64,000 nt of DNA from contig NZ_LGCL01000002.1 of NCBI RefSeq assembly GCF_001306115.1, positions 124,001-188,000 of the forward strand. Reading direction: 5' to 3'. This document shows, piece by piece, positions 16,314-24,717 of this stretch. The notes beneath the pieces were generated by a model. The model was given only the letters and a program-made list of their open reading frames with translations, ran no database searches and was not told the DNA's origin. A program made the translations under genes and the position numbers. Numbering within the stretch: the stretch's first letter is position 1; each line of letters begins with the position of its first letter. Origin of the DNA: Ornatilinea apprima. GTDB lineage: Bacteria > Chloroflexota > Anaerolineae > Anaerolineales > Anaerolineaceae.

Positions 16314-17900
16314 TCACTTACAACTATTTTTGAAAAGGTTTAACTTCTTGAACTGGAACAGCGGGGTGAAGCCGTCGCCGGTCCAGGCGCCGATCTTCAA
16401 GGTGAGCTGCTTGCAAGCGTTGGCCCAGGCTTTATCGGTCTTCCAGTTGAGCTAGTAATTGCCATCGCCCAGATTCTGCAGCACGGTAGTGCCGGAGGTG
16501 TAGGTCTCGATCGTGTCCACCGGTACGCCAGAGGGGCAGGTGTGCGGGCTGACGGTCAGGGTGACGGCGGAAGATGTTAGGCTGGTCACCGGGTTGCCGG
16601 AGCCGTCCAGCAGCCGCCATTTGAGCGGGATCATCTGGCCGACCTTGGCCGTGTTGAGCACGCCGTGCAGTTGACACTGTGCGTGCCGACGCTCCCGGTA
16701 ATGACTTCATCGCAGGTCGCAGAGGCAATCCCGGAGGTGGCATCCATAGCATTCGGGCTTACGGAAGCACTGCCATTGAGCAGCACCGGATCAGGGGTTA
16801 CGACCGGATTGAGTGTAGGTGCAGTCGCATCGCGCTTGATGTTGACCGTGACGCTATTCGTGCCGCCCGCGCTGGTGGCTGTGCAGGTGTAGACAGTCTC
16901 CTGCTCATCGCTCGTGATGCTGATCGGGTCGCAGCCAGTCTTGGATATTATTGCCGATTGGCTATTGGCGACCGTCCAGGAGAGGATCACATAGCTCGTG
17001 TACCAGTTGTTCTGGCCCAGCACATCTTGAATATACGGGGTGATAATCAGTGGGGTAGAGTCACCTGAGGGTGTAGCAGCCCCTAGGATATAGATGTCCG
17101 AAACGCTGGATAAAAATGTCCCATATCCGCTGTATTCACTGGTTGCCATCCTGGCGGATTACACCGCGCTGATCCGCGTCAGGGCACTGGCTGTCATCTC
17201 CGGCGTCAATGGCGCTGCTGCCTGGCTGGAGTGCGAAGGTCTGGCTTGGCCCACCTTGGTCGCCCAGCGGGCTGATCTGATCGGATAGAGTTGAGCAGTT
17301 GGTGAAGCCAGTACCGCAGGAATCGTCGTCCGCTAGGTTGTTGCCGGCTGTCACAGGCGTATTGGGGAAGAAACCGCAGTTTGAACCCGTGCTGCCTTTG
17401 ATCAGGATGTTATTGTACAGGGTCTGCTGGTAACCGCTGCAGAAGACAGCGCCACCGACGACGGCATTGTTGCCAACGAAAGTGTTGTTAGTCATTTATG
17501 TAGGGCTAAAGGAAGCAACCGCGTCGCCCCAACCATAATCGGAATCCACGCTGTTACCAAAGAAGGTGTTGTTGGTAAGGGCTAATCAGCCTCCCTCTGT
17601 ACCCGCGGTGCTCGCCATTATTGACCGCAATCACCTGTCCGGTGAACGCCACGAGCGCTGTCGTGGTATCAGACGGCCAGTAGATTGCGCTGACGTAACC
17701 TTATTTAGTATATATCCCTTCTCCGATTAGCGCATCATCAGACCAGGTGGCTCCAAAGTCGTCCGTGTAAACCCAGCGGAGCTTACTATCGGAGGAATAG
17801 TAGACGGAGATCCGACCGGATCTCGGGTCGTAACCGCCGAAAGGGTGCAATGCTCATTGATATCAACATTCGGAATTGCTGTCCAACCGTATGGGTCCCA
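16314..17900 (-). pseudogene. Decayed secreted beta-helix / Ig-like surface protein
   Basis: Read on the minus strand, fragments of one large extracellular protein appear in order. About 17.9-17.6 kb has BNR/sialidase-like pieces (WVYTDDFGATWSDD). At 17.58-17.2 kb are beta-helix repeats (TNNTFFGNS, then MTNNTFVGNN) and a choice-of-anchor end (SSAIDAGD...CPDADQRGV). At 17.1-16.7 kb there is an Ig/HYR-like stretch (CTATSAGGTNSVTVN, GTHSVNCTA). At 16.66-16.31 kb is a C-terminal domain (GQMIPLKWRLLDGSGNPV, then LNWKTDKAW). Damage includes a TAA between two beta-helix repeats, a frameshift with internal loss near 16675, and an in-frame TAG at 16452 before LNWKTDKAW. The upper boundary is uncertain. 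Confidence 0.75.
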
Positions 17901-18061
17901 ATTGGGGGTCCCGGTGCTTTCGTTTTAGGTGTATTTTCCGTACCAGATCGGTTCACTACCTACATTCTCAAATAATTTTTTATGTCCCGAATAGAACACC
18001 CACAACGTGTCTCCGACCACCAGCCGTCAGGATCAACTCAGGCATTGGCGCCCTCCTGTCC

Positions 18062-18976
18062 CTACGGGGTCTTCACCCCGCAGTTGAGGGTCACCGTGTA
18101 AAGCTGCTGCTCTGGGGTAACCGGGCAGGCCGAGATGGGCTGGTCCTTCGGACAGTTGGCCGACTCGTCTGGCTGCCACCCGGCACTGGCCAGGCAAATC
18201 TGGTCCCCTTTACGATACCCCGCAGCGATGCCGGTCGGCCCGCCTGCCTCCAGCTGCGGGTCTTCCGTCCAGCCCTGGTCCTTCAACATGCCATCGAGCA
18301 ATTTCAATGCCGCATCCGGGCTCGTGAAATTCATCCCATCCCCCGTGACCGTCGCCATGCAGCCGGTACCGCTGAGGCCGGTGACAGGATCGCTAAGCGG
18401 CGCTTCGGACTGGGTTACTTCGATGACATCCAGAAAGTGGGCCATAGCCTGGGCCTGCCCGTTGCAGACCTCCACAACCAGCGGTTGGATCGTCGCTGCG
18501 TCTGGGGCTGCGGCCCTGGGCGCACAAGTGCCGTTAAAGAAATCCCAGGCGTTACATTGCGAGCCATCTTTGAAGGTGCAGGTGCCCTGTTCATCCGAGG
18601 CGCCGCTATTGCCCGTGACCGCGTAGGTTCCACCTGTGATGGCGCAGTAGCGCCCCGCAGGGGTTACATATCCGGTAACCTTTACCCCGCCCACCGGGCA
18701 GTCGCCGCGCAGCAAGGCCCACTCCTCACACTGGCGGTTATCTTCGAAATAACAGACGCCAATCTGGCCGAGCTCCCCGCGCTCTTCGATGGAGAGGGTG
18801 CCGCCCTGTTTTGTGCAGTTCTCCGAAGCGGGGTTCGGGAGCTGCGCCAGCTCAGTCTGGGTCGGTACAGTAGTTGCTTGAATCTCAGGTGTCGTCGCGG
18901 TGCAACTGCCCAGCAGCAGGGCTGCCAGTAGTAGAACCGCGAGGAAAATCCTCCAAAATTGGGTTCGAGAGGCCAT
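18062..18976 (-). CDS. Cys-rich lipoprotein with two DUF333-like repeats
   Basis: The ATG after GGAAAGGAAAAAAGCA gives about 304 residues. The N-terminus has a hydrophobic stretch ending in LLLAALLLGSC, a lipobox, so it is a predicted lipoprotein. Two copies of a DUF333-like Cys motif follow: NPASENCTKQGGTL...CYFEDNRQCEEWALLRGDCP and YCAITGGTY...CTFKDGSQCNAWDFFNGTC. The C-terminal half is unrecognised and contains four or more further Cys. It is the last gene of the minus-strand series in the accessory block, 52 bp after mgtC. The function is unknown. Confidence 0.78.
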   Translation of the reverse strand: MASRTQFWRIFLAVLLLAALLLGSCTATTPEIQATTVPTQTELAQLPNPASENCTKQGGTLSIEERGELGQIGVCYFEDNRQCEEWALLRGDCPVGGVKVTGYVTPAGRYCAITGGTYAVTGNSGASDEQGTCTFKDGSQCNAWDFFNGTCAPRAAAPDAATIQPLVVEVCNGQAQAMAHFLDVIEVTQSEAPLSDPVTGLSGTGCMATVTGDGMNFTSPDAALKLLDGMLKDQGWTEDPQLEAGGPTGIAAGYRKGDQICLASAGWQPDESANCPKDQPISACPVTPEQQLYTVTLNCGVKTP

Positions 18977-19028
18977 TGCTTTTTTCCTTTCCGTAAGAAC
19001 GTCAATCACTCGCATGAGTCTGGCAGAC

Positions 19029-19496
19029 CTACAGCGGCGGCCGGCTTTCGGCGTCCTGCGTCTGCTTTTGCGCCTGCCGCTGCAGCAGCCGGTTCAGGAC
19101 CGGCCAATCATTCCAGGAGATTGTGACATAAACCAGAACAGTCAGCATGAGACCAAGCAGAATATTCCCAGAGCCGACCGTGATACCGACGGCGCTCATT
19201 GCCCAGATACTGGCGGCCGTCGTCAGGCCACTGACTTCTCCGGTGGGAACGCGCATGATCACCCCGGCGCCGAGGAAACCGATCCCCGTCACCAGGCCGG
19301 CCAAAATACGGCCCGTATCAGCCTGGAACATTTCCATACTAATTGCCGTGATCGCGGCAGCATTTAGGGCAGCCAGCGCCACCATGCGCGCTCGCACCGG
19401 GGAACCGACCATCACTCGCTCCCAACCGATGAGAAAGCCGAACAGGCCGGCCAGCCACGCCCTTACAAAAACAGAGAGATAGATATCGTTCCACAT
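19029..19496 (-). CDS. MgtC/SapB family membrane protein
   Basis: This 155-residue protein has FGFLIGWERVMVGSPVRARMVALAALNAAAIT and GRILAGLVTGIGFLGAGVIMRVPTGEVSGLTTAASIWAMSAVG, the diagnostic MgtC/SapB core, within about four or five membrane helices. It lacks the C-terminal ACT-like domain of longer MgtC proteins. MgtC proteins modulate membrane energetics or Mg2+ stress tolerance. It starts 10 bp after the stop of the channel gene, so the two are almost certainly co-transcribed. Confidence 0.9.
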   Translation of the reverse strand: MWNDIYLSVFVRAWLAGLFGFLIGWERVMVGSPVRARMVALAALNAAAITAISMEMFQADTGRILAGLVTGIGFLGAGVIMRVPTGEVSGLTTAASIWAMSAVGITVGSGNILLGLMLTVLVYVTISWNDWPVLNRLLQRQAQKQTQDAESRPPL

Positions 19497-19506
19497 AGTG
19501 CCTCCT

Positions 19507-21453
19507 TTATCTCGAGTGTTGCCCTTCGGTCGCCAGCAGGATCACTTCATCCTGTTCTGTGAAAATAATTGAGATGGACTTCTCCGGATTGAGATGCACG
19601 CCGGAGGCGCCTCCGGCCTGGCTCGCCTCGGAAAACAGGCGGTAGCCGAGGGCAGTTTCTTCCCGGCAGCCGGCGGCGGTCACAACGGTTTGAAAGGTCA
19701 CCTTCTCACCTGGACTGACATAGTCTCCAGCCGGCCGGAGCACGATCTGGGCGCCGCCCGGCCCGAGTAACTCGATCAGAATAGGGCCCAGCTCCACGTT
19801 TTCTGCAATCTGAGCCAGAATGAGGGCCATCAGACTATTATTGATGGTCGCGTCGTCAGGGCAATTAACCAACGCCAGGTCGCCTTTCCTCCCAGATATC
19901 ATCTCAACCAGGATCGAATAACTTCTGCCAGTCTTATTGGCGATGTCGCGCAGATGCAGGTACGAGGCGGCAGAGAAAACATCGCCAAGCTGACTGTTTG
20001 GGCTAAGGATTAAGATATACGGATAATCGTCCGAAATCAGCCTCTCCATGGAAGGGCGGTCCAGAGGATTGCCCTCCTCGAACGTTACCCGCAGGGAACC
20101 CCAGCCGGTCCCTGAGCATCCGGCCTGCAGCGTTCCGGCTGGAACATCGGTGAAAACCTTCACCTGGAATCCGGGAGAAGCGGCGAGGCGCAGGTATTCT
20201 AGAATGAAGGGAGCACGCTGGTTCCAACCCAGGATCAATAGTCTTTGCGGAGCATCAGGAGCCGTCGGGATAGGATGGAACACTGGCCGGCTGGGTTCAC
20301 CCAGCGCCTGGGCAAAAATCTGGATGGGTGTTCCAGGTGTATGGATAACAACCAGCCGGTCACCGGGCTGGAGCGAGGTGTCCAGGGGTGGGCTGAGGCG
20401 GACGGCGCCGCCGGCAGACTGCAGGCCGACCAGGGTCGCATTCGACAGGCGACCTAGCACCTTCCCATAAGTTTCAGCGGTCAGCGCTGGTGGGTCGACA
20501 AAACGAATATTCGCACCTCCGAAGCGGAGCAGCTCGGCATAGACCAGTCCAAGGCCTGGCTGGAGGCAGGCCTGGGCGAGGAGATATCCAAGCAGCTTTT
20601 CAACAAGAAAGAGCTGCGCTCTCTCCCCGCCAATCATCCGCATCAATTGCAAGTTTTCGGCGCGCTGAACGGTTGCTACGATGTGGGAGCGAAGCCGGTG
20701 CTGCTCTCCCGCGCGAGCCAACGCTAACAGCGCCCGACCGACCGGCAGGTCAGGATAGTCCCCTCCCGGGGATAGAATAATGACAGCGCGTGCTGATTGA
20801 GGGCTGACAATTTTCAAAACATCCAGGTCGAGCGGGTCTCCGCTGCGGCAGACGATGCGCATACCCTGCCTATCTGGAACTCTGAGGCGGATCTCCTCTT
20901 CCATTTCTAACCGGTCTTGGTCAGCCAGGATCACAACGCAGGCTCGGCGATGGATTTGCGCTCCAACCCGCCCGTTTTGGCAGGTCAAACGCCGGATGCG
21001 GTCCGCGCAGGCCAGCTCGTGCAGGATGGTGTATATGTGCGGCGACCAGCCCAGGATCAATAGGTGGCCGCTCTCGACGACAGGCGTGCGGCCCCGCCTC
21101 ATTTTACCGAGATGTTGGTCCAGGCCGTTGACCAGGATACCGATCAAGGCGCTGGTGAGGAAAATGCCGCCCAAGGTGACCAGAACTCCGACCAGGCGAT
21201 ACCAACGGCCGGAATCGTCGGCCACTGTTCCGGGGTCGAGCACCCGTGTGGCTGCCAGCCAGGTGGCTTCTGCAAAGCCTAACGGACCCGGGTGATCCCC
21301 CGGCTTCAAGCCAGCGGCTACCAGGACACCGGCCGTGGAGAGGATCAAACATGCGGTAATGGTGAATAGGGCGGCCACCAGGGCAGCTGTACCCCGAGAG
21401 AGGAAATTATCAAACGCGTAGCGCAGTCGTTCGCCTGGAGTCGCCTGATTCAT
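19507..21453 (-). CDS. CASTOR/POLLUX-like ion channel with tandem RCK-type domains
   Basis: This 648-residue protein has TM1 at about residues 17-47, a pore-like segment WLAATRVLDPGTVADDSG, and TM2 at LVGVLVTLGGIFLTSALIGILV. Two nucleotide-binding (RCK/TrkA-N-like) domains follow: HLLILGWSPHIYTILHEL near residue 130 and RLLILGWNQRAPFILEYL near residue 410. The DPGT pore motif, in place of the K+-filter TVGYG, matches the CASTOR/POLLUX (DMI1) type, known in plants as calcium or cation channels. The ligand and ion are not predictable. It lies 41 bp after the 6-TM gene and 10 bp before mgtC. Confidence 0.83.
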   Translation of the reverse strand: MNQATPGERLRYAFDNFLSRGTAALVAALFTITACLILSTAGVLVAAGLKPGDHPGPLGFAEATWLAATRVLDPGTVADDSGRWYRLVGVLVTLGGIFLTSALIGILVNGLDQHLGKMRRGRTPVVESGHLLILGWSPHIYTILHELACADRIRRLTCQNGRVGAQIHRRACVVILADQDRLEMEEEIRLRVPDRQGMRIVCRSGDPLDLDVLKIVSPQSARAVIILSPGGDYPDLPVGRALLALARAGEQHRLRSHIVATVQRAENLQLMRMIGGERAQLFLVEKLLGYLLAQACLQPGLGLVYAELLRFGGANIRFVDPPALTAETYGKVLGRLSNATLVGLQSAGGAVRLSPPLDTSLQPGDRLVVIHTPGTPIQIFAQALGEPSRPVFHPIPTAPDAPQRLLILGWNQRAPFILEYLRLAASPGFQVKVFTDVPAGTLQAGCSGTGWGSLRVTFEEGNPLDRPSMERLISDDYPYILILSPNSQLGDVFSAASYLHLRDIANKTGRSYSILVEMISGRKGDLALVNCPDDATINNSLMALILAQIAENVELGPILIELLGPGGAQIVLRPAGDYVSPGEKVTFQTVVTAAGCREETALGYRLFSEASQAGGASGVHLNPEKSISIIFTEQDEVILLATEGQHSR

Positions 21454-21494
21454 TCCGTCTCCTGCCTTTCACGAGTGTGCCATCGAACTGGCAG

Positions 21495-22169
21495 TCAAGC
21501 CATCTTTGCTTCCCGAAGTTTTACCGCGCAGGTTAGGACCAAAATTAAAATACTGACGATCAAAACCCAGGCGGGGAAGATCAACACCATCCACAAGTTT
21601 TGGCTGGTGGTTACCAACATAAACACCACCAGCGCGTAGGTAAAGTAGCACAGCAGGCGAGGCATCACGCCAGTGCGCAGCCAGAGGGTGCTGATGGAGA
21701 ACATGAAGACCCCGGCCATCTTGAGCCCGTAGGTGTTGAAGATCTGGTTCATGACAGACCGGTTGAGGGCGTACAGTTCTGCGCTCATCGCCTGGCCTCC
21801 AGTCGCCTGGTATATGGCGAGCATCCCTGCGCCATTCGCCATTGCAATGAAGCTCATTGCCAGGAACAATAACCCGCTGCCCAGGGTCACTGTGGAGAAG
21901 AATTTATCCTCGAACTCCCCCAGGCGGTCGCGCACAACCCCGACGAACCAGAGGAAGGCAATTCCGGCAAAGGGCATCAACCGCAGGGCCAGCCCGACCT
22001 GGCTGCGGGTGGCGTCTGTCCAGTCATTTACGGTGGTCGGGTCAGTAGGGACAGACAGGCGGATCAGTATGATGGTGATCGCAAAGAAGATCGAAAACAG
22101 GATCCCGGCAATGGCAGCGGCGCGCGGCGTGGCGGAGTGAATAAATTGAGTCATTTGAGATTTCATCAT
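21495..22169 (-). CDS. Six-helix integral membrane protein, unrecognised
   Basis: The start chosen (MMKSQMTQF) follows GAAGGGACCTA and gives 224 residues; a longer frame upstream has no supporting signal. About six hydrophobic helices are seen, for example AAIAGILFSIFFAITIILIRL, GLALRLMPFAGIAFLWFVGVV and VLIVSILILVLTCAV. A conserved-looking cytoplasmic segment RDRLGEFEDKFFSTV lies between helices. I do not recognise the family. It is upstream of the channel gene in the minus-strand series, which suggests a shared membrane role. Confidence 0.7.
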   Translation of the reverse strand: MMKSQMTQFIHSATPRAAAIAGILFSIFFAITIILIRLSVPTDPTTVNDWTDATRSQVGLALRLMPFAGIAFLWFVGVVRDRLGEFEDKFFSTVTLGSGLLFLAMSFIAMANGAGMLAIYQATGGQAMSAELYALNRSVMNQIFNTYGLKMAGVFMFSISTLWLRTGVMPRLLCYFTYALVVFMLVTTSQNLWMVLIFPAWVLIVSILILVLTCAVKLREAKMA

Positions 22170-22310
22170 TAGGTCCCTTCGAGGTTCTTCTGGATGGCCG
22201 ACCGGCGGAAAGTCTGAACTTCGCACACCAGCGAGCCATGCTGACCAACCTGAAATAATGAAGTTGCCTGGTGAATGGGGGAGATAAGGTGAAGCAGGCA
22301 CTGCGATTTG

Positions 22311-22347
22311 GAGATGGGGTGAAGTGGTGAATACGTCACCCCATCTC
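22311..22347. repeat. Perfect 12-bp inverted repeat between MBL gene and 6-TM gene
   Basis: GAGATGGGGTGA and TCACCCCATCTC are separated by 13 nt, about 40 bp after the MBL-fold gene's stop. No T-run follows on the minus strand, so an mRNA-processing or stabilising hairpin or an operator is as likely as a terminator. Confidence 0.6.
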
Positions 22348-22386
22348 GCAAGCTCAGATCTATATTAGCCACCTCCGTAGCTTTCT

Positions 22387-24156
22387 TTATTCAAATAGGT
22401 CCATGAAAGCATAGAAGCTTTCTGGAGTCCCTCCGGTGATAAGCACCTTTCCAGTCGCGACGGCGTCTTCAGGATTAAGCATCGCCAGAACCAGCTGCTT
22501 CCAGGTTAGCAAGTCGGTCACGATCTCGAACTGGCCCTTGATCGCGGATGGGGGATCCACCTCGAGGATGCCCTTGCGAACGTTCAACGTGTAGTGATCT
22601 GGCGCGTTGGAGCCATTCTTCTTGACGTCGGTCAGCTGAAGGCCAACGACGATGTCTTTCTCCATCGATTTCGATGCGTTGAGACTGACGGCCAGGATGC
22701 GGTGCAAGGTCGCCATGGGCATCAACTCGACGAAGTTGTTGTCGATCCTGGCAAAAGCACGCTTCGGGTCCCCAAAGCCTAAGTCAACGTGAGCCTGGTC
22801 AGTCATCAACAAGTAGTCGGCCAAAAGCATGTTGCGCGCCTGACCGGTCATCGTGGTGGCTGCCAAGGCCAGCATGGCCGCCTTCTTGGTCTCGAACGCC
22901 ACAGGATTATCGGGTTCCAGCACGAGTGCATCGTCGGCGAGTCGTAAGGCCCATTCCGGGTTGAACTCCAGAGCCGCCTGGGCCTTACTTGCCAGGTCAC
23001 CGTCGCCGTTGACGAGGAAGGCCGACATTTGCGCCTCGCTCAGGGTCGACTGCGGAAACAGATCTCTGACTGAGCCGGTGTAGAAGCCACGGTAGTACCG
23101 GAAGATGTGGAAGATGTTCCAGTCTTTGAGGCCATACGTCTCCTGCAGATAGGGGCTGGAGGCGAGGTGGGGCGGCAGAACGATCCGGTCCTTCATCTCC
23201 CCCGCTGTGTAGCCTCTGTTCATGTAGTAGAGTGTCTGGTCATTCACGAACTGGATGGCATCGCTGAAGTTGGTGAGGTACTGGTGGACGTTTTCTTTTC
23301 CGCTAGTGACGGGATTGGGGCCATGGATCGCCACCAGGTATTCGGGATTGAGGCCTCTGGCAATCTTCAGGCTGTTCACATAATCCAGCGGATCCCTCAG
23401 CCGGCTGCCCCGCATAGTTGACAACGCCGGAAACGCCTCGTAGACGACGGCGATTTGGATCAGGACTTCCTTACGCGGCAGCCACACGAAGAGGACATCT
23501 TGCGTCTCACCGGCAACGGGAATGAGATCTACGTCAACGCCGGCGATCGTCATCCTTGTCTCTTCCTTGATAGTCTTTGTCGGCGCCAGGAAGCCGGATG
23601 GCCCAAGGGTCTGCGGCCCGCAAATGCCCCAGCCCACATACCAGCCTTCCCCGTCCTCGACCGGAGCGTCCTGAAACAGGACCCCGCTCATCTTGAGCGC
23701 GCCCTCGGCTCTCGACGGAAAGACCGGGCCAAACCACTCGCTGAACATCGAACTAAGCAGTTTCTCGTGACCGATGATCTCCGTCTGCACATCGGCAAAG
23801 ACCGAGGCGCCGTTGATATGGCAGTCGTGATGGTGGGTGTAGATAATCGCTTTGACGGGTTTCTTGTCAAAAATGTTATCCAAGTGGGCATTAAAGGCAT
23901 CCTTGACGGGCTGTGACGCAGGAATGCTCTCCCCTGGATCGACGACAATCAGGCCGTTGACGCCCTCGATCAGCACCGGATTGTCCCGGTTGTACCCACG
24001 GGCAACCCAGACACCATCGGTTACACGGATCACTGTGGGTGGAAAGAACTCCTTATACATCTGCAGCAACCTAGCATGGACTGGTACCGTTTCGGGCTCA
24101 TAAGGCACCGGTACTGCTTCAGGTGCTTGGGACAGAAGTTGAAATTCGTTTTTCAT
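22387..24156 (-). CDS. MBL-fold alkyl sulfatase-like protein with altered metal motif
   Basis: At 589 residues it has the three-part layout of SDS hydrolases. An MBL domain comes first (VLIEGVNGLIVVDPGE, then YTHHHDCHINGA), followed by an alpha-helical dimerisation region (NPEWALRLADDALVLEPDNPVAFETKKAAMLALAA). An SCP2-like C-terminus ends with EIVTDLLTWKQLVLAMLNPEDAVATGKVLITGG. The normal HxHxDH motif reads HHHDCH (residues 108-113), putting Cys where the metal-binding Asp is expected. It may bind metals differently or have another substrate. It is the first large gene of the minus-strand series in the accessory block. Confidence 0.8.
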   Translation of the reverse strand: MKNEFQLLSQAPEAVPVPYEPETVPVHARLLQMYKEFFPPTVIRVTDGVWVARGYNRDNPVLIEGVNGLIVVDPGESIPASQPVKDAFNAHLDNIFDKKPVKAIIYTHHHDCHINGASVFADVQTEIIGHEKLLSSMFSEWFGPVFPSRAEGALKMSGVLFQDAPVEDGEGWYVGWGICGPQTLGPSGFLAPTKTIKEETRMTIAGVDVDLIPVAGETQDVLFVWLPRKEVLIQIAVVYEAFPALSTMRGSRLRDPLDYVNSLKIARGLNPEYLVAIHGPNPVTSGKENVHQYLTNFSDAIQFVNDQTLYYMNRGYTAGEMKDRIVLPPHLASSPYLQETYGLKDWNIFHIFRYYRGFYTGSVRDLFPQSTLSEAQMSAFLVNGDGDLASKAQAALEFNPEWALRLADDALVLEPDNPVAFETKKAAMLALAATTMTGQARNMLLADYLLMTDQAHVDLGFGDPKRAFARIDNNFVELMPMATLHRILAVSLNASKSMEKDIVVGLQLTDVKKNGSNAPDHYTLNVRKGILEVDPPSAIKGQFEIVTDLLTWKQLVLAMLNPEDAVATGKVLITGGTPESFYAFMDLFE

Positions 24157-24172
24157 TGCTTTCTCCTTATTT

Positions 24173-24247
24173 TTAGAACATCGATTGATGCGCGACGAAA
24201 ATTTCGCCGTACTTTGTTTCCGTGTAGCAGTTTCTATCTTTCTCCAT
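24173..24247 (-). CDS. Possible 24-residue ORF before the MBL gene
   Basis: A run GAAGGGGGGACT precedes an ATG that opens a 24-codon frame (MEKDRNCYTETKYGEIFVAH...) ending 17 bp before the MBL start. It might be a leader peptide or the remnant of a longer gene. Nothing else supports it. Confidence 0.25.
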   Translation of the reverse strand: MEKDRNCYTETKYGEIFVAHQSMF

Positions 24248-24342
24248 AGTCCCCCCTTCCCAACCTCGCCCCTGATTCGGGTGAGTTCGATCAGGTTCGT
24301 AAGCTTTCAATAGCTCCTCCTTTCTAGGCGCCAGAATGTCCA

Positions 24343-24555
24343 TTACCTCGGACGCCAATCGTCCTCGGGTGGCTGGCCCTCACACCGTTCGCTCAAAAAA
24401 GCGAACAACTGCTCCAGGCTGGCGAAGGACTGGCGCTCGCCGGTGTGCGGGCTTTCCAGGCTGGCGCGCCATTGGGTTTTCCCCTGGGATTGGGTGCGCC
24501 ACAAACGCAGCAGGAAAGCGTGGTAGGCGTCGCGTTCTTCGCTCGTCGGATTCAT
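24343..24555 (-). CDS. Small hypothetical protein, first gene downstream of the SARP-type operator
   Basis: The ATG eight bases after AAAGGA is preferred, giving 70 residues. The product is hydrophilic and mixed-charge (NPTSEERDAYHAFLLRLWRTQ..., HTGERQSFASLEQLFAFLSERCEG), with a fold-like pattern of two strands and a helix. No known domain is recognised. It is transcribed away from the SARP-type regulator, and its predicted -10 is only 20 bp upstream, directly after four 11-bp-spaced repeats. That makes it the likely first gene of the regulated series. Confidence 0.65.
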   Translation of the reverse strand: MNPTSEERDAYHAFLLRLWRTQSQGKTQWRASLESPHTGERQSFASLEQLFAFLSERCEGQPPEDDWRPR

Positions 24556-24574
24556 ATCGGTCATCCTTTGTTCC

Positions 24575-24628
24575 ATGATACACAGCCAACGTGCCGGCAA
24601 CGTGTCTGGATTGTGCCTGGAACGTGCT
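24575..24628 (-). promoter_or_regulatory. SARP-type operator: four heptamers at 11-bp spacing plus -10 box
   Basis: On the plus strand ACGTGCC (24589), ACGTGTC (24600), TTGTGCC (24611) and ACGTGCT (24622) start exactly 11 bp apart. On the minus strand the last heptamer is followed by 8 bp and then TATCAT (24580-24575), a -10 box facing the small gene and the MBL gene. SARP family regulators are known to bind direct heptamers at 11-bp spacing with the 3' repeat 8 bp from the -10. A SARP-type gene starts 90 bp away on the other strand, whose own -10 may be TAAAAT (24644) or TATACT (24666). Confidence 0.78.
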
Positions 24629-24717
24629 TGATCAAAGAACATGTAAAATTTTCCGGATTTTTTGCTATACTTAATAAAGCACCGTGTCAGGGAAAAAATA
24701 GAGCTGGGAGGCAGGAT

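Noticed and set aside
17876-18931. Long plus-strand open frame of 351 codons
   Set aside because: It lies opposite a lipoprotein gene with a clear lipobox and repeats, has low-complexity Arg-rich content and no start signal.
24255-24305. Minus-strand stretch GAACCTGATC...GGGAAGG resembling the 3' part of a TPP riboswitch
   Set aside because: The conserved CTGAGA element and the spacing of the TPP aptamer are missing, and downstream genes are not thiamine-related.
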